From Marchantia polymorpha subsp. ruderalis (taxonomy: Eukaryota > Streptophyta > Marchantiopsida > Marchantiales > Marchantiaceae), in contig AP031354.1 in NCBI GenBank assembly GCA_037833965.1, positions 15,230,001 to 15,294,000 on the forward strand: a stretch of 64,000 nt of DNA, written 5' to 3'. A model generated the notes under the pieces. It saw nothing but the letters and a program-made list of their open reading frames with translations, was not told where the DNA came from and did not search any database. Below are positions 32,841-44,993 of this stretch, in pieces (position 1 is the stretch's first letter; every line of letters starts with the position of its first letter). The translations under genes were made by a program, and so were the position numbers.

Positions 32841-34186
32841 TGTTGAGGTTGACTCTGGTTAAGGAGTCAACTCGGATTTTAAATAAATATAACTAAGATG
32901 GTTGCATGGAGTCAGAGTCAAATACCCTGGCTTCTACCTTGTACATTAAACTTTTTCACAAACCTGAAGTAATATTCTCATGCGTGAGCTTTCTCTGTGG
33001 ACGGAGTTTTTTGTAATACATCACATTACAACACTTGATCATTTTGTGTTATGCTCTTTGAGGTTCTTGGCTGAATACTAATAATTGTTATCAAAGCGTC
33101 ACATTTGATGCTTGTGACTGATAGAAAGTGATGATGGTAAACTCTTAGGCTTGAGTTGGAAGGTTTGACAGTTCTTTCTTGATCGCTGACATTATTTTTT
33201 GTTCAAGACAAATTTTGTATGACAATGTTGTGCAAGAGAACCAATAGGTTTTTTTGCCACAATGTTTTTTAGCTCACAGACAAACTTATAGTTTTTAAGA
33301 GGGAAGCAAAGACATGTTGAAAGTTTTTGAGTTAAAGTTTTTGGGTCGAAGTTTATCGTGTAATTTTACCAATTGTTTGTTGAAGTTTTATTGTGCAATT
33401 TTTGACGATCTGGCGAGGTTGTTTTTGTAACAAGTTTGATTGACATGAATTATTTGTGACAGATTACAAGATTATTGACATGTGTTTGAGATTCTTTAAC
33501 AGTTTTTTAGATAGGAGATTCACAAGGAAAATCTAGTGAAGTTCTGAAGTTTCAGTTCAAATGAATTCAGTGATTCTTTCGAAGAAAAATTCCAAAAGAA
33601 TTTTCAACCCAAATCGAGTCTGAGGATCAAAACTTGTCAATTTAAACAAAACATCAATCTAGTGGTAAAGTTTGTTTTTTTGTGACGAAGTGTCATACGG
33701 TTAGGCAAACAACATAAAGGGAGGAGAAGATCTTCTTCTATCACATGGGCAAGGACGAAGTTAAGAAGACTCGGACTCGATAGCTTTTGAGAACACCGCT
33801 CTTCAATTGGAAGTTCTGCCAAATAATCTCAATTAAACTTGTGGGAACGCTAGACATCGGCATTTATCCCACTTGATCCGTTGGAAAGATCTTTGGCAAA
33901 AAGTGTCGCAACAATCGCAATGATAAGGTTTGGTCAAGTTTTGACACTCAGAATAAAGTGAAAAGACACGACAAAACAAGGAATTCATTGCCCACATATG
34001 GAAGCTCCATCGCGCAACAAGTCAGGGAATACACAAGCAATTGGGCAAGACAAAAAAATTTCTCAGTAAAATTATGTTGCTTGATTTCCTCGAAACTCCT
34101 CAAATTTCATTGACAAAACGCAACGGAATGACTTTATACTTGTCAACCACGTGATTCTTAGGCACCTCTGTGCCGGATCATTGACC

Positions 34187-34194
34187 GTGATGCG
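34187..34194. repeat. Target-site duplication, left copy
   Basis: GTGATGCG, identical to 35015-35022 across the 820-bp element. Confidence 0.88.
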
Positions 34195-35014
34195 TAGGCC
34201 TCCGCAAGGTAAGGTAAAAGGTTAACGAATAATGCATGGGCCTTTACCTTTACCTTACCCGCACCACTACTATCTACTTTTACTTTTACCTTTATCTAAT
34301 GGTAATTTACACTGTCACTTTTTTACCACACCTTTTGACCACCATAAAGTTTAACGCAATAAAGTCCAAAGGACTTTGTAATCAGCGTGTTCTCATAAGA
34401 TCTCACATGTTCATGATAAGTTAGGAGCATGGCCAAAAGCACATGAAGTATACTCCTAGAATCACTGATCAGATATTAGATGAAAAATAACATGATGGAC
34501 TAGTATTCAAAATTTGATTTCAAAACTATTGTGATCTGTTAAGAAAAGTCACATCTTTAATTTCTAAGATCCATCAAATATCTCGGGGTAGACTCAGACA
34601 AATGACAATGTGTTAAAACTTCACTATTTACAACATTCTTGTTGTAAATAATGACGAAATAGCATAACAAAAACAATCCCAAAAAGGCAACAAAGTGGTC
34701 ACATAATAGATCGAGGAGGAAGTAAGGAGGAACAAAAGAGGGAGGAGGAAGGGAGGAGACTATTTAAATCCAAAACCCTAAAAAAAATACCATTTGGATA
34801 TGAGTTGGAACTTGGAAGTCTGCCACGGACTACGGAGCCGTGCCATGAACTTCGTGACAGACTTTTGCAATGGTTAAGGATTACTTGATAGTTACATTCG
34901 GCTTTACCTTTACTCTACCCGTTACCTTACATATAGCCCAGCCTTTACTTTTAAATTTCTAACTTTTACGGATTTATCGAGTCAACAAAGATTACCTTAC
35001 CTTGTCGAGGTCTA
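34195..35014. mobile_element. hAT-type non-autonomous element with 8-bp target duplication
   Basis: 820 bp. Left terminus TAGGCCTCCGCAAGGTAAGG; the right terminus read inverted is TAGACCTCGACAAGGTAAGG. They agree over about 23 bp with three mismatches. The flanks are the identical octamer GTGATGCG at 34187-34194 and 35015-35022. An 8-bp duplication with short TIRs is the hallmark of the hAT superfamily. The interior holds no transposase frame. It is inserted inside the Copia-type element. A degenerate relative lies at about 19.2-20.2 kb. Confidence 0.88.
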
Positions 35015-35022
35015 GTGATGCG
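35015..35022. repeat. Target-site duplication, right copy
   Basis: GTGATGCG, identical to 34187-34194. Confidence 0.88.
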
Positions 35023-35541
35023 GTTGACATGATGGAGATGAAGGAAGTTTTCATGCATGAACTCCATAACAGAGTCAATTGGAAGTAGATTAGCTACAAC
35101 AACCCACATCGCGTGCTAAAAAGTGAGTTCTTGGTGTCACTAGTGGCTGGCCGTGGTGCTCGAGAATGGGAGAGTATTAGTTTCTTGAAATGCAAAGATG
35201 AATTGTACTTTGACTATGCATTGATGGATCCTATTTGTTACAAACGGTGCCGAGGACGATGGAAGTCATCCGCAGTGATTCTGAATGTAACCAACTCGCC
35301 AAGATCGCGCACGGTGCCGAGCGATCGCGCCCTCGTTGAAGAGTGCGAGCGTCAATGCAACTTTCATGGCGCGCGGTGTGTACGACCGATCCTTGACGAT
35401 GACTTGTTGGAGATGTGGCAAGAGTGACCACATCAAGAAAAACTTCCTTGAAAAGTCCAAAGGTGAAGTTTTTCCATCATTGGTGAATGATGCAGAAAAC
35501 TTTGATTCCAAGGAGGATGAGTTTTTGGATGATAACCTATG
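35023..35541 (+). pseudogene. gag remnant with zinc knuckle
   Basis: Frames at 35113-35427 and then, shifted, 35402-35541 carry a gag-like region ending in CWRCGKSDHIKKNF (about 35407-35448), a CX2CX4HX4C zinc knuckle whose last Cys has become Phe. Frameshift and stops make it non-functional. It belongs to the Copia-type element, and the hAT-type insertion separates it from the 5' part of that element. Confidence 0.6.
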
Positions 35542-36810
35542 ATGCCAAAGGATGAGATAATTGCATTCTACATCCAAGAAGTGTTGTTTTCTTGGATATG
35601 TTTGTAATATGCAATTTTATAGACTATGAGATTCAATAGCCTGTAAAGTTCTTGTCGATAATAATGTGTCTTTCAATGAGCCCAAATTATTGAAAGTGAT
35701 TAAAAATTCTTAGGATTTTTCTGTGGAGTTTCAAAGTGTGATGGTAGTAGAAGGTTGTGTCATGGAGACATGAGAAAGTTTGATCATTATGTGATTACTA
35801 ATCAAGAAGTGAAATACACATTTTTTGATTTAGCCAACATACTTATCATGGAAACAGAAATTGACACAAGGCGTGATCAATCTTCATTGTGATCTCCAAA
35901 GTGCTCTACATTTAGATGTGAAGCAAGTTATGTAAAATGTAGTGAAACATATGAACATCAGGTATTTTTATGAGTCAAACAATGTACGATAAAATGATTG
36001 AGCTAGTCAAGATTGACAATAAACTCTTATGATTGACCTAGTCAAGATTGATAGTAAATTTTCATCATAGATCTAATAAAGATTGATGATAAATTGTAAT
36101 AAAAATGATTGAATTAATCAAAATTGACTGTAAACTCAATCCAGTTGATGTGTTTATCAGAGTTATTACTTTGGAGAGTTTAGGCTACAATGTGTTTCTA
36201 TGCAGATTGTGCATGAGTAGCACAAGTAGAGTTTGCTAGCATAATACCTTCAGATTGATATCCTTTAATATAGTAACTCTATCCTATGATGGCTACTGCT
36301 TAGTTCTGATTAACTCTTAAGTAAAACGTACACTTGCGTTAGGTTTATTTTTAAATTTTCTTGCGGAGTAATTATATAAAATATGAGGTTTCTATTTCTT
36401 CTATGCTAGAAGGTATTTTAATTAACTCCTTATGTTCTTATTCTATACTTTCATGGTTACGACTTAGTTCTAGTTAACTTTCATGTAAAGAATGATCTTC
36501 TGTTATGATTGGTCTAGAACTTTCCGCAAATTAATAAAATAGATTACAGAGGTTATTATTTGCTTAACATGAGTTATGCAAAAGATTGTTGAGGTAAATT
36601 CCGTTTAAGGAGTGACCTCAAATCCTAGTTAAATATAGCTAGGACGGTTGCCCGGAGCCGAGATTAAATACCCCGGCTTCTATAATGTACATAAACCTTT
36701 TTCACTAACGTGGAGTAATATTCCTTTGCGTGAGCTTTTCCCGTGGATGGAATCCTTTGTGATGAACCAGGTTACATTGTCTCGTATTTCGTTGTGACAG
36801 TTTAATGTTA

Positions 36811-37044
36811 CTCTTGACTTGCACATGCCTTAGTTTGATTCTCAGATTAATTTTTGAATGTTTTATCTAGTTTTATCAGTCAATTTGAATTTTCATCCTT
36901 AAAACATGATTCATATGTTAGATTTATGTAAAAGAATAGTCAAGTGATTTTTTGCATTTCAAAAACTAAATTCTCATATTCAATTATTGACATACCTCTA
37001 CACATCAAATTTCTTGTTTTGATATGTTCTTTTGATCTAATATA
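36811..37044. other. AT-rich spacer
   Basis: Short AT-rich spacer between two mobile elements. No feature. Confidence 0.35.
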
Positions 37045-38450
37045 GGGAGAGCCTTGTTATTCCTCACTTTGGACTAATAATACCTCATCATAATATATGG
37101 TCTGCCAAGATTGATTGGAGTTTATAGTTGCCAGTGAGCTTGAAATATGGTTCTTCTAACATGACTGCCCCACCTTCGTGTTCCTCTTAGTGTCAAACAT
37201 AACATTTGTATTCCTCTCTGCGTCAAACGTGGCTCACCCCTGCCACGTCAAATTCACTCCTCCGTGGCATTTGTGATCTTCTCTTTAAGTACGCATGATT
37301 GAAAAGCTTCTAGCTGAACATGACGTTAAGTTTAGACATATGCTCAAGTTTGACAAATTTTGCAATTTGGAAGCTCGGTAAATTGTAAGTTGGGTATGTA
37401 GATGTTTGGTCGATAATTCACAAGTTAAGTATGAGACTGATAGTCAATGGACAAAGCACTTGAAAAGATCAAGTGATCGAATTGCTGTAGCGACAGGCAT
37501 ATTTTCTTTTTAAGTCATCTGCCACAAATTTGTATTTTCCTGATGAATTAACACATAGGGCTACCATTACAGACAAAAATATGATCCTGCATAGTGCCAC
37601 ATCTAGATTGACTTCTCATCAGTTGGTTGCATGAGACTTTGCATCTTTGAGGATTGTACTCTGCTTTGTGCCACCTGTTTGCTTGATGGTTGGTCTGGTG
37701 AATGGATGTGAGAAATTCACAAGAGGAATTATTCTCTTCATGCGATGCAAACGAGTTGAAAAACCTTGAAAGCGTGAGAGACGAATCTATTGAAACACAG
37801 ATATTCCATACAGTTATCAACAAAGTACATGATATCATTTGCGTGATCACACATTTCTCACAACGTCATATGCTCTCGTTGAGGACTTCGTGTGAAATAT
37901 CTAGTAGGGCCGCAACACACACACCTGCGTATATTAGGATGGATGTCACGTTTTCTGAGTTTAATAATGACATCTTTGACTATGAAATCTCGCAAGGTCT
38001 TACTGCCATGATCTACGCTCTTACAGTATCCGGAAGTGCAAGTATCTTTGAGAGTTGAAAGGCTAGACCAGATCAGCTCTTTGCAATGACAAAGCAGTGC
38101 CCATGACTTGCACCCTGAACAATCTCGTTGCACCCCTTGAAATACCTCACCTGATCATCCCCGCTTCCACCAAACTTTGTATAGTCATAATCAACACACT
38201 CGACAAGTCGCATCAAATGCCACTGAGGTGTGATTTTGACATGGTTCACGCTTGCCACGTCACACCTGCTACGTTTGACGCAGAGTAACACAAATGTCAC
38301 GTTTGACGCAGAGAGAAACACAAAGATGGCGTACCCATGTTAAGAGAACCATAAATTTAACCCCACTGGCAGCTATAAACTTCGACCAATCCTTGCAGAT
38401 CGTATATGAGGGATGATTAGCCTAAAGTGAAGGATTACTAGTCCCTCCCT
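37045..38450. mobile_element. 1.4-kb element with about 220-bp terminal inverted repeats
   Basis: The left arm 37045-about 37280 and the inverted right arm 38450-about 38215 share ordered blocks: GGGAG, CCTCACTTTGG/CTTCACTTTAGG, TGGTCTGCCAAGATTG/CGATCTGCAAGGATTG, TTTATAG-TGCCAGTG, ATGGTTCT-TAACATG, CTCTCTGCGTCAAACGTG, GTGGCATTTG. The heptamer TAATATA abuts both ends (37038-37044, 38451-38457) and may be the target duplication. Long TIRs suggest a Mutator-like or foldback element. The interior carries a 118-codon plus-strand frame (37702-38058) and a minus-strand stretch reading VDYDYTKFGGSGDDQVRYF (about 38205-38145), possibly captured host sequence. No transposase is recognised. Confidence 0.7.
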
Positions 38451-39802
38451 TAATATATACATAAATAATTTTTGAATTTTTTATAACAAAAACTTATTGT
38501 CATCCAAAAGATGCTTTTAACGTTTTTTGATAAATAAAATGATTAATTTTTCTTGTTCAAGTATTTGATAATTTGATTATATTGTAACTAACATAAAAAA
38601 TTGTCATATAATGTTGCAATTAATATATTAATAGCCAAATTTGATATTCCATAAACATCATATCATTTTAAAATATGTGCTTGTAGAAAAGAAATTTAAA
38701 ATGCTTGAAATTTTATTTTTTTAAAATTATATCTTTGAATTTTACTTGGAGTCAAAATTATGTTAAGTATAAAACTAGATGAATTAATTCTTTTAAAACC
38801 ATCAATAAGTTTTTTAAAACATTTTTTTTGGAAATAACATTTTAATGATTTTATTGTTCTTTCTTTACATGCATCACTCAGATTTCATGATAAAAAATTC
38901 TAATTTTGATTTACAACATAACTTTTTTAAAATTTTACAAATTTTTTATTATTGCACAATATGTGAAATATTTTTCCATAAATAGTGTTTATGAATATTT
39001 ATAAATTTACTATGTCATCCAGTACAACAATAAAATATAATATTTTTTTTCAACCTCTTGAATTTAGTGCAATTATTTGTGGGATCAAAAGTTACTACTA
39101 AATAGATTCATAAATGAATCAATCAAAGTCAAAACTTATTGTACAAAAAATAAGTTTGTTAAGGTATTCATCCAAAATTTGAATCTAGTTGTATTGTGAT
39201 ATGATATTTAGATTTTAATATTCAAATCATCAAATTCTTGAATGATATTATTTGAATATCATCAACTTGAGCTAAATGAAATATTTTACATTTAATATTT
39301 TTTGTATCAATTGAAAGTTAAATTTTAATTTGATAGTAGAGTATATTTCAGATTTATGATTTTTTTCAAAAAATTTAATTTTCCATGCACATTTTTCATT
39401 ATCTTCAATATTATTTTTGTGACAAATATTTTCAGTGCTTCAAGATCAATTAAGAATTGCTAAGAAATGTCTTCATTCAGTAAGTTTTCTTCTTACTTTG
39501 TAAAATAAATAAATTAAAAGAATTGATACTTCTGTTAGCTTAATAATTTTATTTTGTTTTTGTAATATACTTTTTTCATGTTATTGAAAGATAGTTGCAG
39601 CATAGATTGTGTTCTTTGTAATGTTAATAAAATTAGGAAGAATTTTGCAATGTTATCCATGATTCCACATGCATAATATTTATCACTTTTCATAAATTCT
39701 TGTTTTTTTCTAAGTCATTTCATTACTTGCATAATCTTCTTGTAAATTTGAATGAGTAATGACAAATGTATCTTTCAGATATTGAGCTAGTTTAAGCTTC
39801 AC

Positions 39803-40068
39803 ATAGGATCAAATGAATCTTGCTCCATAATTCATAGGTTACGATTGCATAAGTAATTGAAATTTGTGAGTTTATTCAATAAATTTATGCACAAACATCT
39901 AGCATCATGTATTTTTTTTTGCAGAATTTATAATTAGTCTTAAATTTTAATTTTATTGACATCGGATCAAATGAATCTTGAATGTTTTATTGATAATCTA
40001 TTTGGTGTGATTGCATAACTTCTTGGAATTTATTCAATCATTCAGTAAATTTATGCATAAAAATGACT
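39803..40068. repeat. Diverged tandem duplication
   Basis: GGATCAAATGAATCTTG followed by a similar AT-rich stretch ending AATTTATGCA-AAA occurs at about 39807-39894 and again at about 39965-40059, a duplication with a period of about 158 bp. Confidence 0.55.
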
Positions 40069-41273
40069 TACATTTCCAAATTTTTATTCACAGCAATATT
40101 AACAAATGACATTTTTATTGATATTTAATGGCCAAACACAAAAATATGAACCACATACATATAACATAAAGATGTAAATTTTATCCAAGTTCCCACAATG
40201 ACACTAGTCACTTTACAATGTTGAGACATCTATAACGTTCAAACAGAAAAATGTTCAACGAAATTATATATATCACATTTGAAACTCTATCATATTCTAC
40301 ATTTTATTGAAAAAATTAGAATTTTTTTTCTAACAAAAGCATTTATGATAACATTTGTGTTTTTCTTATCATATATCTGATCAAGGATGTGTTTAGGCAT
40401 ATGATATTTGGTTGAAAAGGTTGAAAAGTAAAGTGTAATACATGATCAATTTGTCATATTTCAAAAGTTTTAATGGTTTTTTATCAGTGTTAAAAATTTA
40501 AATTAGTAAATACTAAGATGTTGATTAGTTTATATCTTTGAATAGTTTTTTATGATTATTAAATTTTATTAGATAACATGATCTAAATTCAATGTATTAC
40601 AAAAAAATTACATTTTTCAATAAAAAATATATGAATTTTTAAAATATAAACCGGATTATAATGTTGATTGTTTTTTATAAAAACCAGAATATGTCAGATA
40701 GAAGTATAAAAATTGGAAAAACATACATTCAACCAATTCATGTTATCAAACATCTCCAACTCAAATCTTGAGAATACAAGTTTGATAAATAAATCTTCAT
40801 CTTCAGCACAATTATGTCTATTTTCTTCAATCATGTAAAATAGTTGAATAAGGTATTAAATTATTTTATGATATATCTTTATTCGTTCATTACTTATTTT
40901 ATGCTTCAAACAAATATAGCATCAACAAAAATTATACTGATTTCAAGATTAGCATATCCATATAGATGAAGAATTTATACACTTCTTTCGATGATGGTTT
41001 GAAAACATATGCTAATAAAATTGGTCTATAGAAAAATCAAATGTTTTTAGCATTGCCATGACTCTTGGTAAAAGTCAGTAATACTTTCGATGATGTTTTC
41101 TTTTCTTTTCCTAAGATCCATATGATCACTTACTGCGTTGGTAATTTGAGTCGAATGTAATGTTTAAGTCTTTTGAATAACATAGCAATTCAATCTGGCA
41201 TGCCAACCTCTCTTGCTGAATGAATGCTTTAGTTGTTGCTCAAATCAATTCTTGCTACATACATACGTTGACA

Positions 41274-41296
41274 GCATCATCATCATCATCATCAGG
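41274..41296. repeat. CAT trinucleotide microsatellite
   Basis: About seven CAT units in the AT-rich desert. Confidence 0.8.
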
Positions 41297-41739
41297 GTTT
41301 TTCTAATGCCCAATTGTATCTGTAATCAATCATCTCTAACTCCTAAAGAACTTCTTCTTGTACTGACAGCCATGTGATCTTCTAAATTCAATAAGGTTTC
41401 AAGCTTTGGTTCCCTTGGTTTTGAACTTTTGGTTGCAGCTTGTTACTACCATCTGTATGGACTTACTTACTTTTAATGTAATATTGTGTCCCATCATAGT
41501 ACGATGGTTTCATGGGCATTTTCATTTGAGCATCTTCTAATATTTTGTCAAAACTGTTACATAAATCCCTGCATTTGATATGAATTCAGTATCGGCATTG
41601 TGATACAAGGGAGTCGAGCAAGCAGTTGATGAATTGGCGGTCTTAAGAACATAGCAGACCCACTAATGGGGCAAGCTTTCTTACCGACTTCAATTTAAGA
41701 AAATGTTGAAGGGATCATATTTGCTGCTGCGAGGATAGA

Positions 41740-41885
41740 CCTGAAATTTAGAATTTTTTGGTTCGGTGTAAGCCTTACACTGTAAGCCCACCCTGAGTCG
41801 GCCTTATGGGCCTTTAAATCTTGTTATGAAGATCGTAATCCTGGATCTGTTCCGTCCTTCTAAGAATTGTGATAAATAAATAAGT
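41740..41885 (+). mobile_element. Possible LINE 3' tail
   Basis: A GC-richer stretch (GTAAGCCCACCCTGAGTCGG, GGGCCTTTAAATCTTGT) ends in GATAAATAAATAAGTAAG, an A-rich short repeat like the 3' ends of plant LINEs. No ORF adjoins it. Confidence 0.3.
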
Positions 41886-43540
41886 AAGTGATAATGTTAT
41901 TCTTTGGCCTTGCTCTCAGAATCGATGAGCTGTTGATGTTATTCGTCGACCCTTGTATGCAAAACGTATAAACATTGGTCCATGTTTTGCTGTGTCTTAC
42001 AAGACTGATTCTACTGATATTGGGAAGACAATGTCATAGCTCATGCATTCTATATATAATCATGTGGGTTGATGATTTTTCATGTGCTCTAGTAGCATGC
42101 ATTGGTTTGCCTTAGATGAACATAATATATATACGGACTTTAGGCTTATTAGTACGTATTTTTCATTGTAGTGATATGCCATCTTACCCCTTGAGTATTT
42201 GATGGGATTTTTTTCCTTTCAGTAATTGCTACTGCACATTGAATCTCGAGTACTATAAGAGGCCAGAGATCTCAGATACATGCATGTACGCTTATCAAGC
42301 TTATCCACGTATTCGTATTCTCTACTATGCCACTCCACAGAAGACATAGTAATTTACCCCAAAACCCTATTAGATTCTCTTGTGATCCACTCTCACGTTT
42401 CATCACTTTGACACTTGCATGTGAAATACTAAAATTGTACCTTTGCAGTTGTAATTAAATGGCTACTCCAATGTATGCACTTCATTGATGGATGCTTTAT
42501 TTACACTACGATTTACTCAAAATACTATTTACTTCAGTACTGTTGATTCACTTGAATAGAATAAAATATTTTCTCCACTCACAGAATTTTTTTAAGAGCT
42601 CTGGGTTTCCAAAAATAAATTGAAATTTCAAGAATTTTCGCAGTGCTAAAAAATTGTGATGAAGGAATTCTGAATTGTAATAATCATGACCATGAATGAA
42701 AATTTTATTTTTTTAATCATGACTTATGATTTTTTATGCATGAAATATTTTTTACTTTGATAAAGACAAATATTTATTCAAATTCCAGAACAACATTCTC
42801 AAAATTATTTCAAATAAATTGGAAATAGAAATTAAATTTTTTTTGAAAATTTGAACAATAATTAATCAGAATCTTTTCTAAATTATATAAGGATTAGATC
42901 ATATTTATATATTACAATTCATGAATCAAATCCATGATGGAAAAGTTTTCTTTCTTTGAATTTAGAAGAATTAAACACATTCAATTGCAATTGCAAGAGG
43001 TTTCAAGTTATATTCTTCTGAATTAGGAAATTCCATATCAATATTAATATAAAAATAAAATTAGTATTCATGACCATGAATATTATTGATTGGTATACAT
43101 CATAACAAATTTTTAGTCAATTTTTTCAAATGGCTTGCATATGCTAGCCGAAATATAGATTTTAAACAACATCAAACATCACATTTCATATAAAATCATA
43201 TACTAGAATGATTTAAATTTAATAATTTTTAATTTTTTACAAACGTCCAAAAGTAACTTCTAGTCTCAATTTTAATGTTGAATTTATTTTGTAGTTTGAA
43301 AAACTCATGTTCTGTTCATGTTCTGCTTTCAAATGAAAAAGTACGAAGAAAAAAAATGATTTTTTTTAAATAATCTCTCTATTTTTTCAAATATGAGTTA
43401 ATGGAAGTAAAGCAAGAAAAGGGAAGAGATTGCAATAAGAGATACGAAACAAACCGATGTGCGTGATTTGAGCCAAACCTTTCAGCTAACAAACTCAGTG
43501 ATATATAAGCTTACAATATTCCACGCAGAATAATTCAATT

Positions 43541-44140
43541 CAAAATAAATTTATCCACTCTCCATCGTCGACGAAGAACGTGAGGCCAGAAGCGGTGTCA
43601 CGTCTGGTCTCGTCCGGGGAGGGCGAGTTTCTTCGCACAGAGGCCGCCAAATTGCCGACCTTCGGGGCCTGTCTTTATTCTGTCGAATGGCGATCGACCA
43701 CGCAGGGAAGATATATAGTATCGACGTCAGAGGCAGAGATCCGAGTCCGCTAGACTCGGACTCGGATCCGTGAAGTGGATCCGAATCTGATGGAGTCAAC
43801 GAAGATCGAGAACGCCCTGACATGGTCGCAGAGCGACGTGGCGGAGAGCTGTGAGCCGCGCGCGCAGCCACGTTCAGAATGGCTTTCTGCCACGTTTGGT
43901 GCCCAGTGCGCCATCGACCTTTGGAGGCTTCGTGCATTCGCGCCAATGCACTGGTGCCAAATCGTCGAGATATATGTGCCCGGGCTCTCACTGGCCCGAA
44001 TGTTCAACAATCCAGGCTTCGTACCCGATTTCAGAGGCTTGCTATTAAATCTGCCACAATTACAGACGCACACGTAGCTTGCGAGTTTACCATTTCTCGA
44101 ATCGCTTACCGCGATGACTTGCATGTTGTCCATGTGTGAA
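43541..44140. other. GC-rich island, gene not resolved
   Basis: A sharp compositional boundary at about 43.55 kb leads into 600 bp of GC-rich DNA with overlapping open frames on both strands (146 codons on the minus strand, starting at GTG). A TATA-like GATATATAG lies at 43709-43717 and a CCGAGTC/GACTCGG hairpin at 43741-43759. No domain is recognised. It may be a gene relic or an unassigned first exon. Confidence 0.3.
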
Positions 44141-44993
44141 TGTGCACCATGTTAATTTATGAGCTGCACAGGTCTCGGACATGCTGTCCACCTATCCTTT
44201 GACCATGAACGGGGTAGAAACTCCGTGCTGATCGAGCCGTGAAGTCACGTGATGGTAGATGTTGGGCAACTGTACCGGATTGGATGGAATAAGTTCTGCC
44301 GGTGTGTATATTGACGAGATGATTCCTCGTCACCGGCGCTCGAAGAGCTCGAATTTTGCTGTAACTGCACCTGTTGCTTTCCTACTGTCTCCGTATTCTT
44401 TCGAAAGCAAGCCTAAACTCTGATTTGTACCGTCGTCAAGTTGTCCAGGGCAATAACCCTCCATTCGTGAGCTTTCCTCGCAGAGGAATATTTGTCGGGA
44501 GATCAATTCTACCGATTGTGCAAAAGTGTCAGCTTAGTGGTATTCCAAAGGGAATTTGCTACCTTACCGCCGTGCATTAAAAGTATCTAAATAGGAAAAC
44601 TTTCATGTAAACTAGTGTCAGAAAGAGTCGTACAAAATGGTTCTTTTGTGTTCAAAGATTTTTAGACTTGATCCATTTACATAGTGGCCAGGATATCATC
44701 ACTGGACCACCTTGGTATATACATACCATTTATATAAACACGATGCTGGAAGCAAGAGGGCTCCACTTGACACTTCTTGATATCAAGGTGCAGAGGTGTA
44801 GCTTCCTGCTAGTTTGGTGTGAAGCATGTACTTAGTGAGACAGATTCAGAAAGATCTGTACAGTGAAGTTCCATGAAGCAAAGAAAGAATGTTTTGCTTT
44901 CACCAGTTTCCACTGACTCCTACACTGCCTCAACGCAAGGATCCTGAGCTTAGTACAGTTTCATGTGAATCTTAATTACAGGGTCTGCTTCGA
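44141..44993. other. 3' flank of ENT
   Basis: Presumably carries the 3' UTR of the minus-strand nucleoside transporter gene. Otherwise nothing recognised. Confidence 0.35.

Larger units (their letters stand above)
32841..36810 (+). mobile_element. Decayed Copia-type LTR retrotransposon
   Basis: Two direct repeats, 32841-about 33083 and 36587-about 36810, both start TGTTGAGGT and share TTAAGGAGT, AAATAC-CC-GGCTTCTA, GGAGTAATATTC/GAAGTAATATTC and GCGTGAGCTTT. They are LTRs, perhaps 70 percent alike by eye. A primer-binding-like TTGTTATCAAAGCG follows the first at about 33085. The interior of about 3.5 kb keeps a gag remnant (35.1-35.54 kb) but no recognisable integrase or reverse transcriptase. 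The element is interrupted by the hAT-type insertion at 34195-35014. Confidence 0.7.
38451..43540. other. AT-rich intergenic desert
   Basis: About 5 kb of very AT-rich DNA without coding potential. Minor structures are listed separately: a duplicated block at 39.8-40.07 kb, a CAT microsatellite and a possible LINE 3' tail. Confidence 0.45.

Noticed and set aside
43551-43991. 146-codon minus-strand gene
   Set aside because: Starts with GTG, overlaps a 100-codon frame on the other strand, and shows no domain or splice support.
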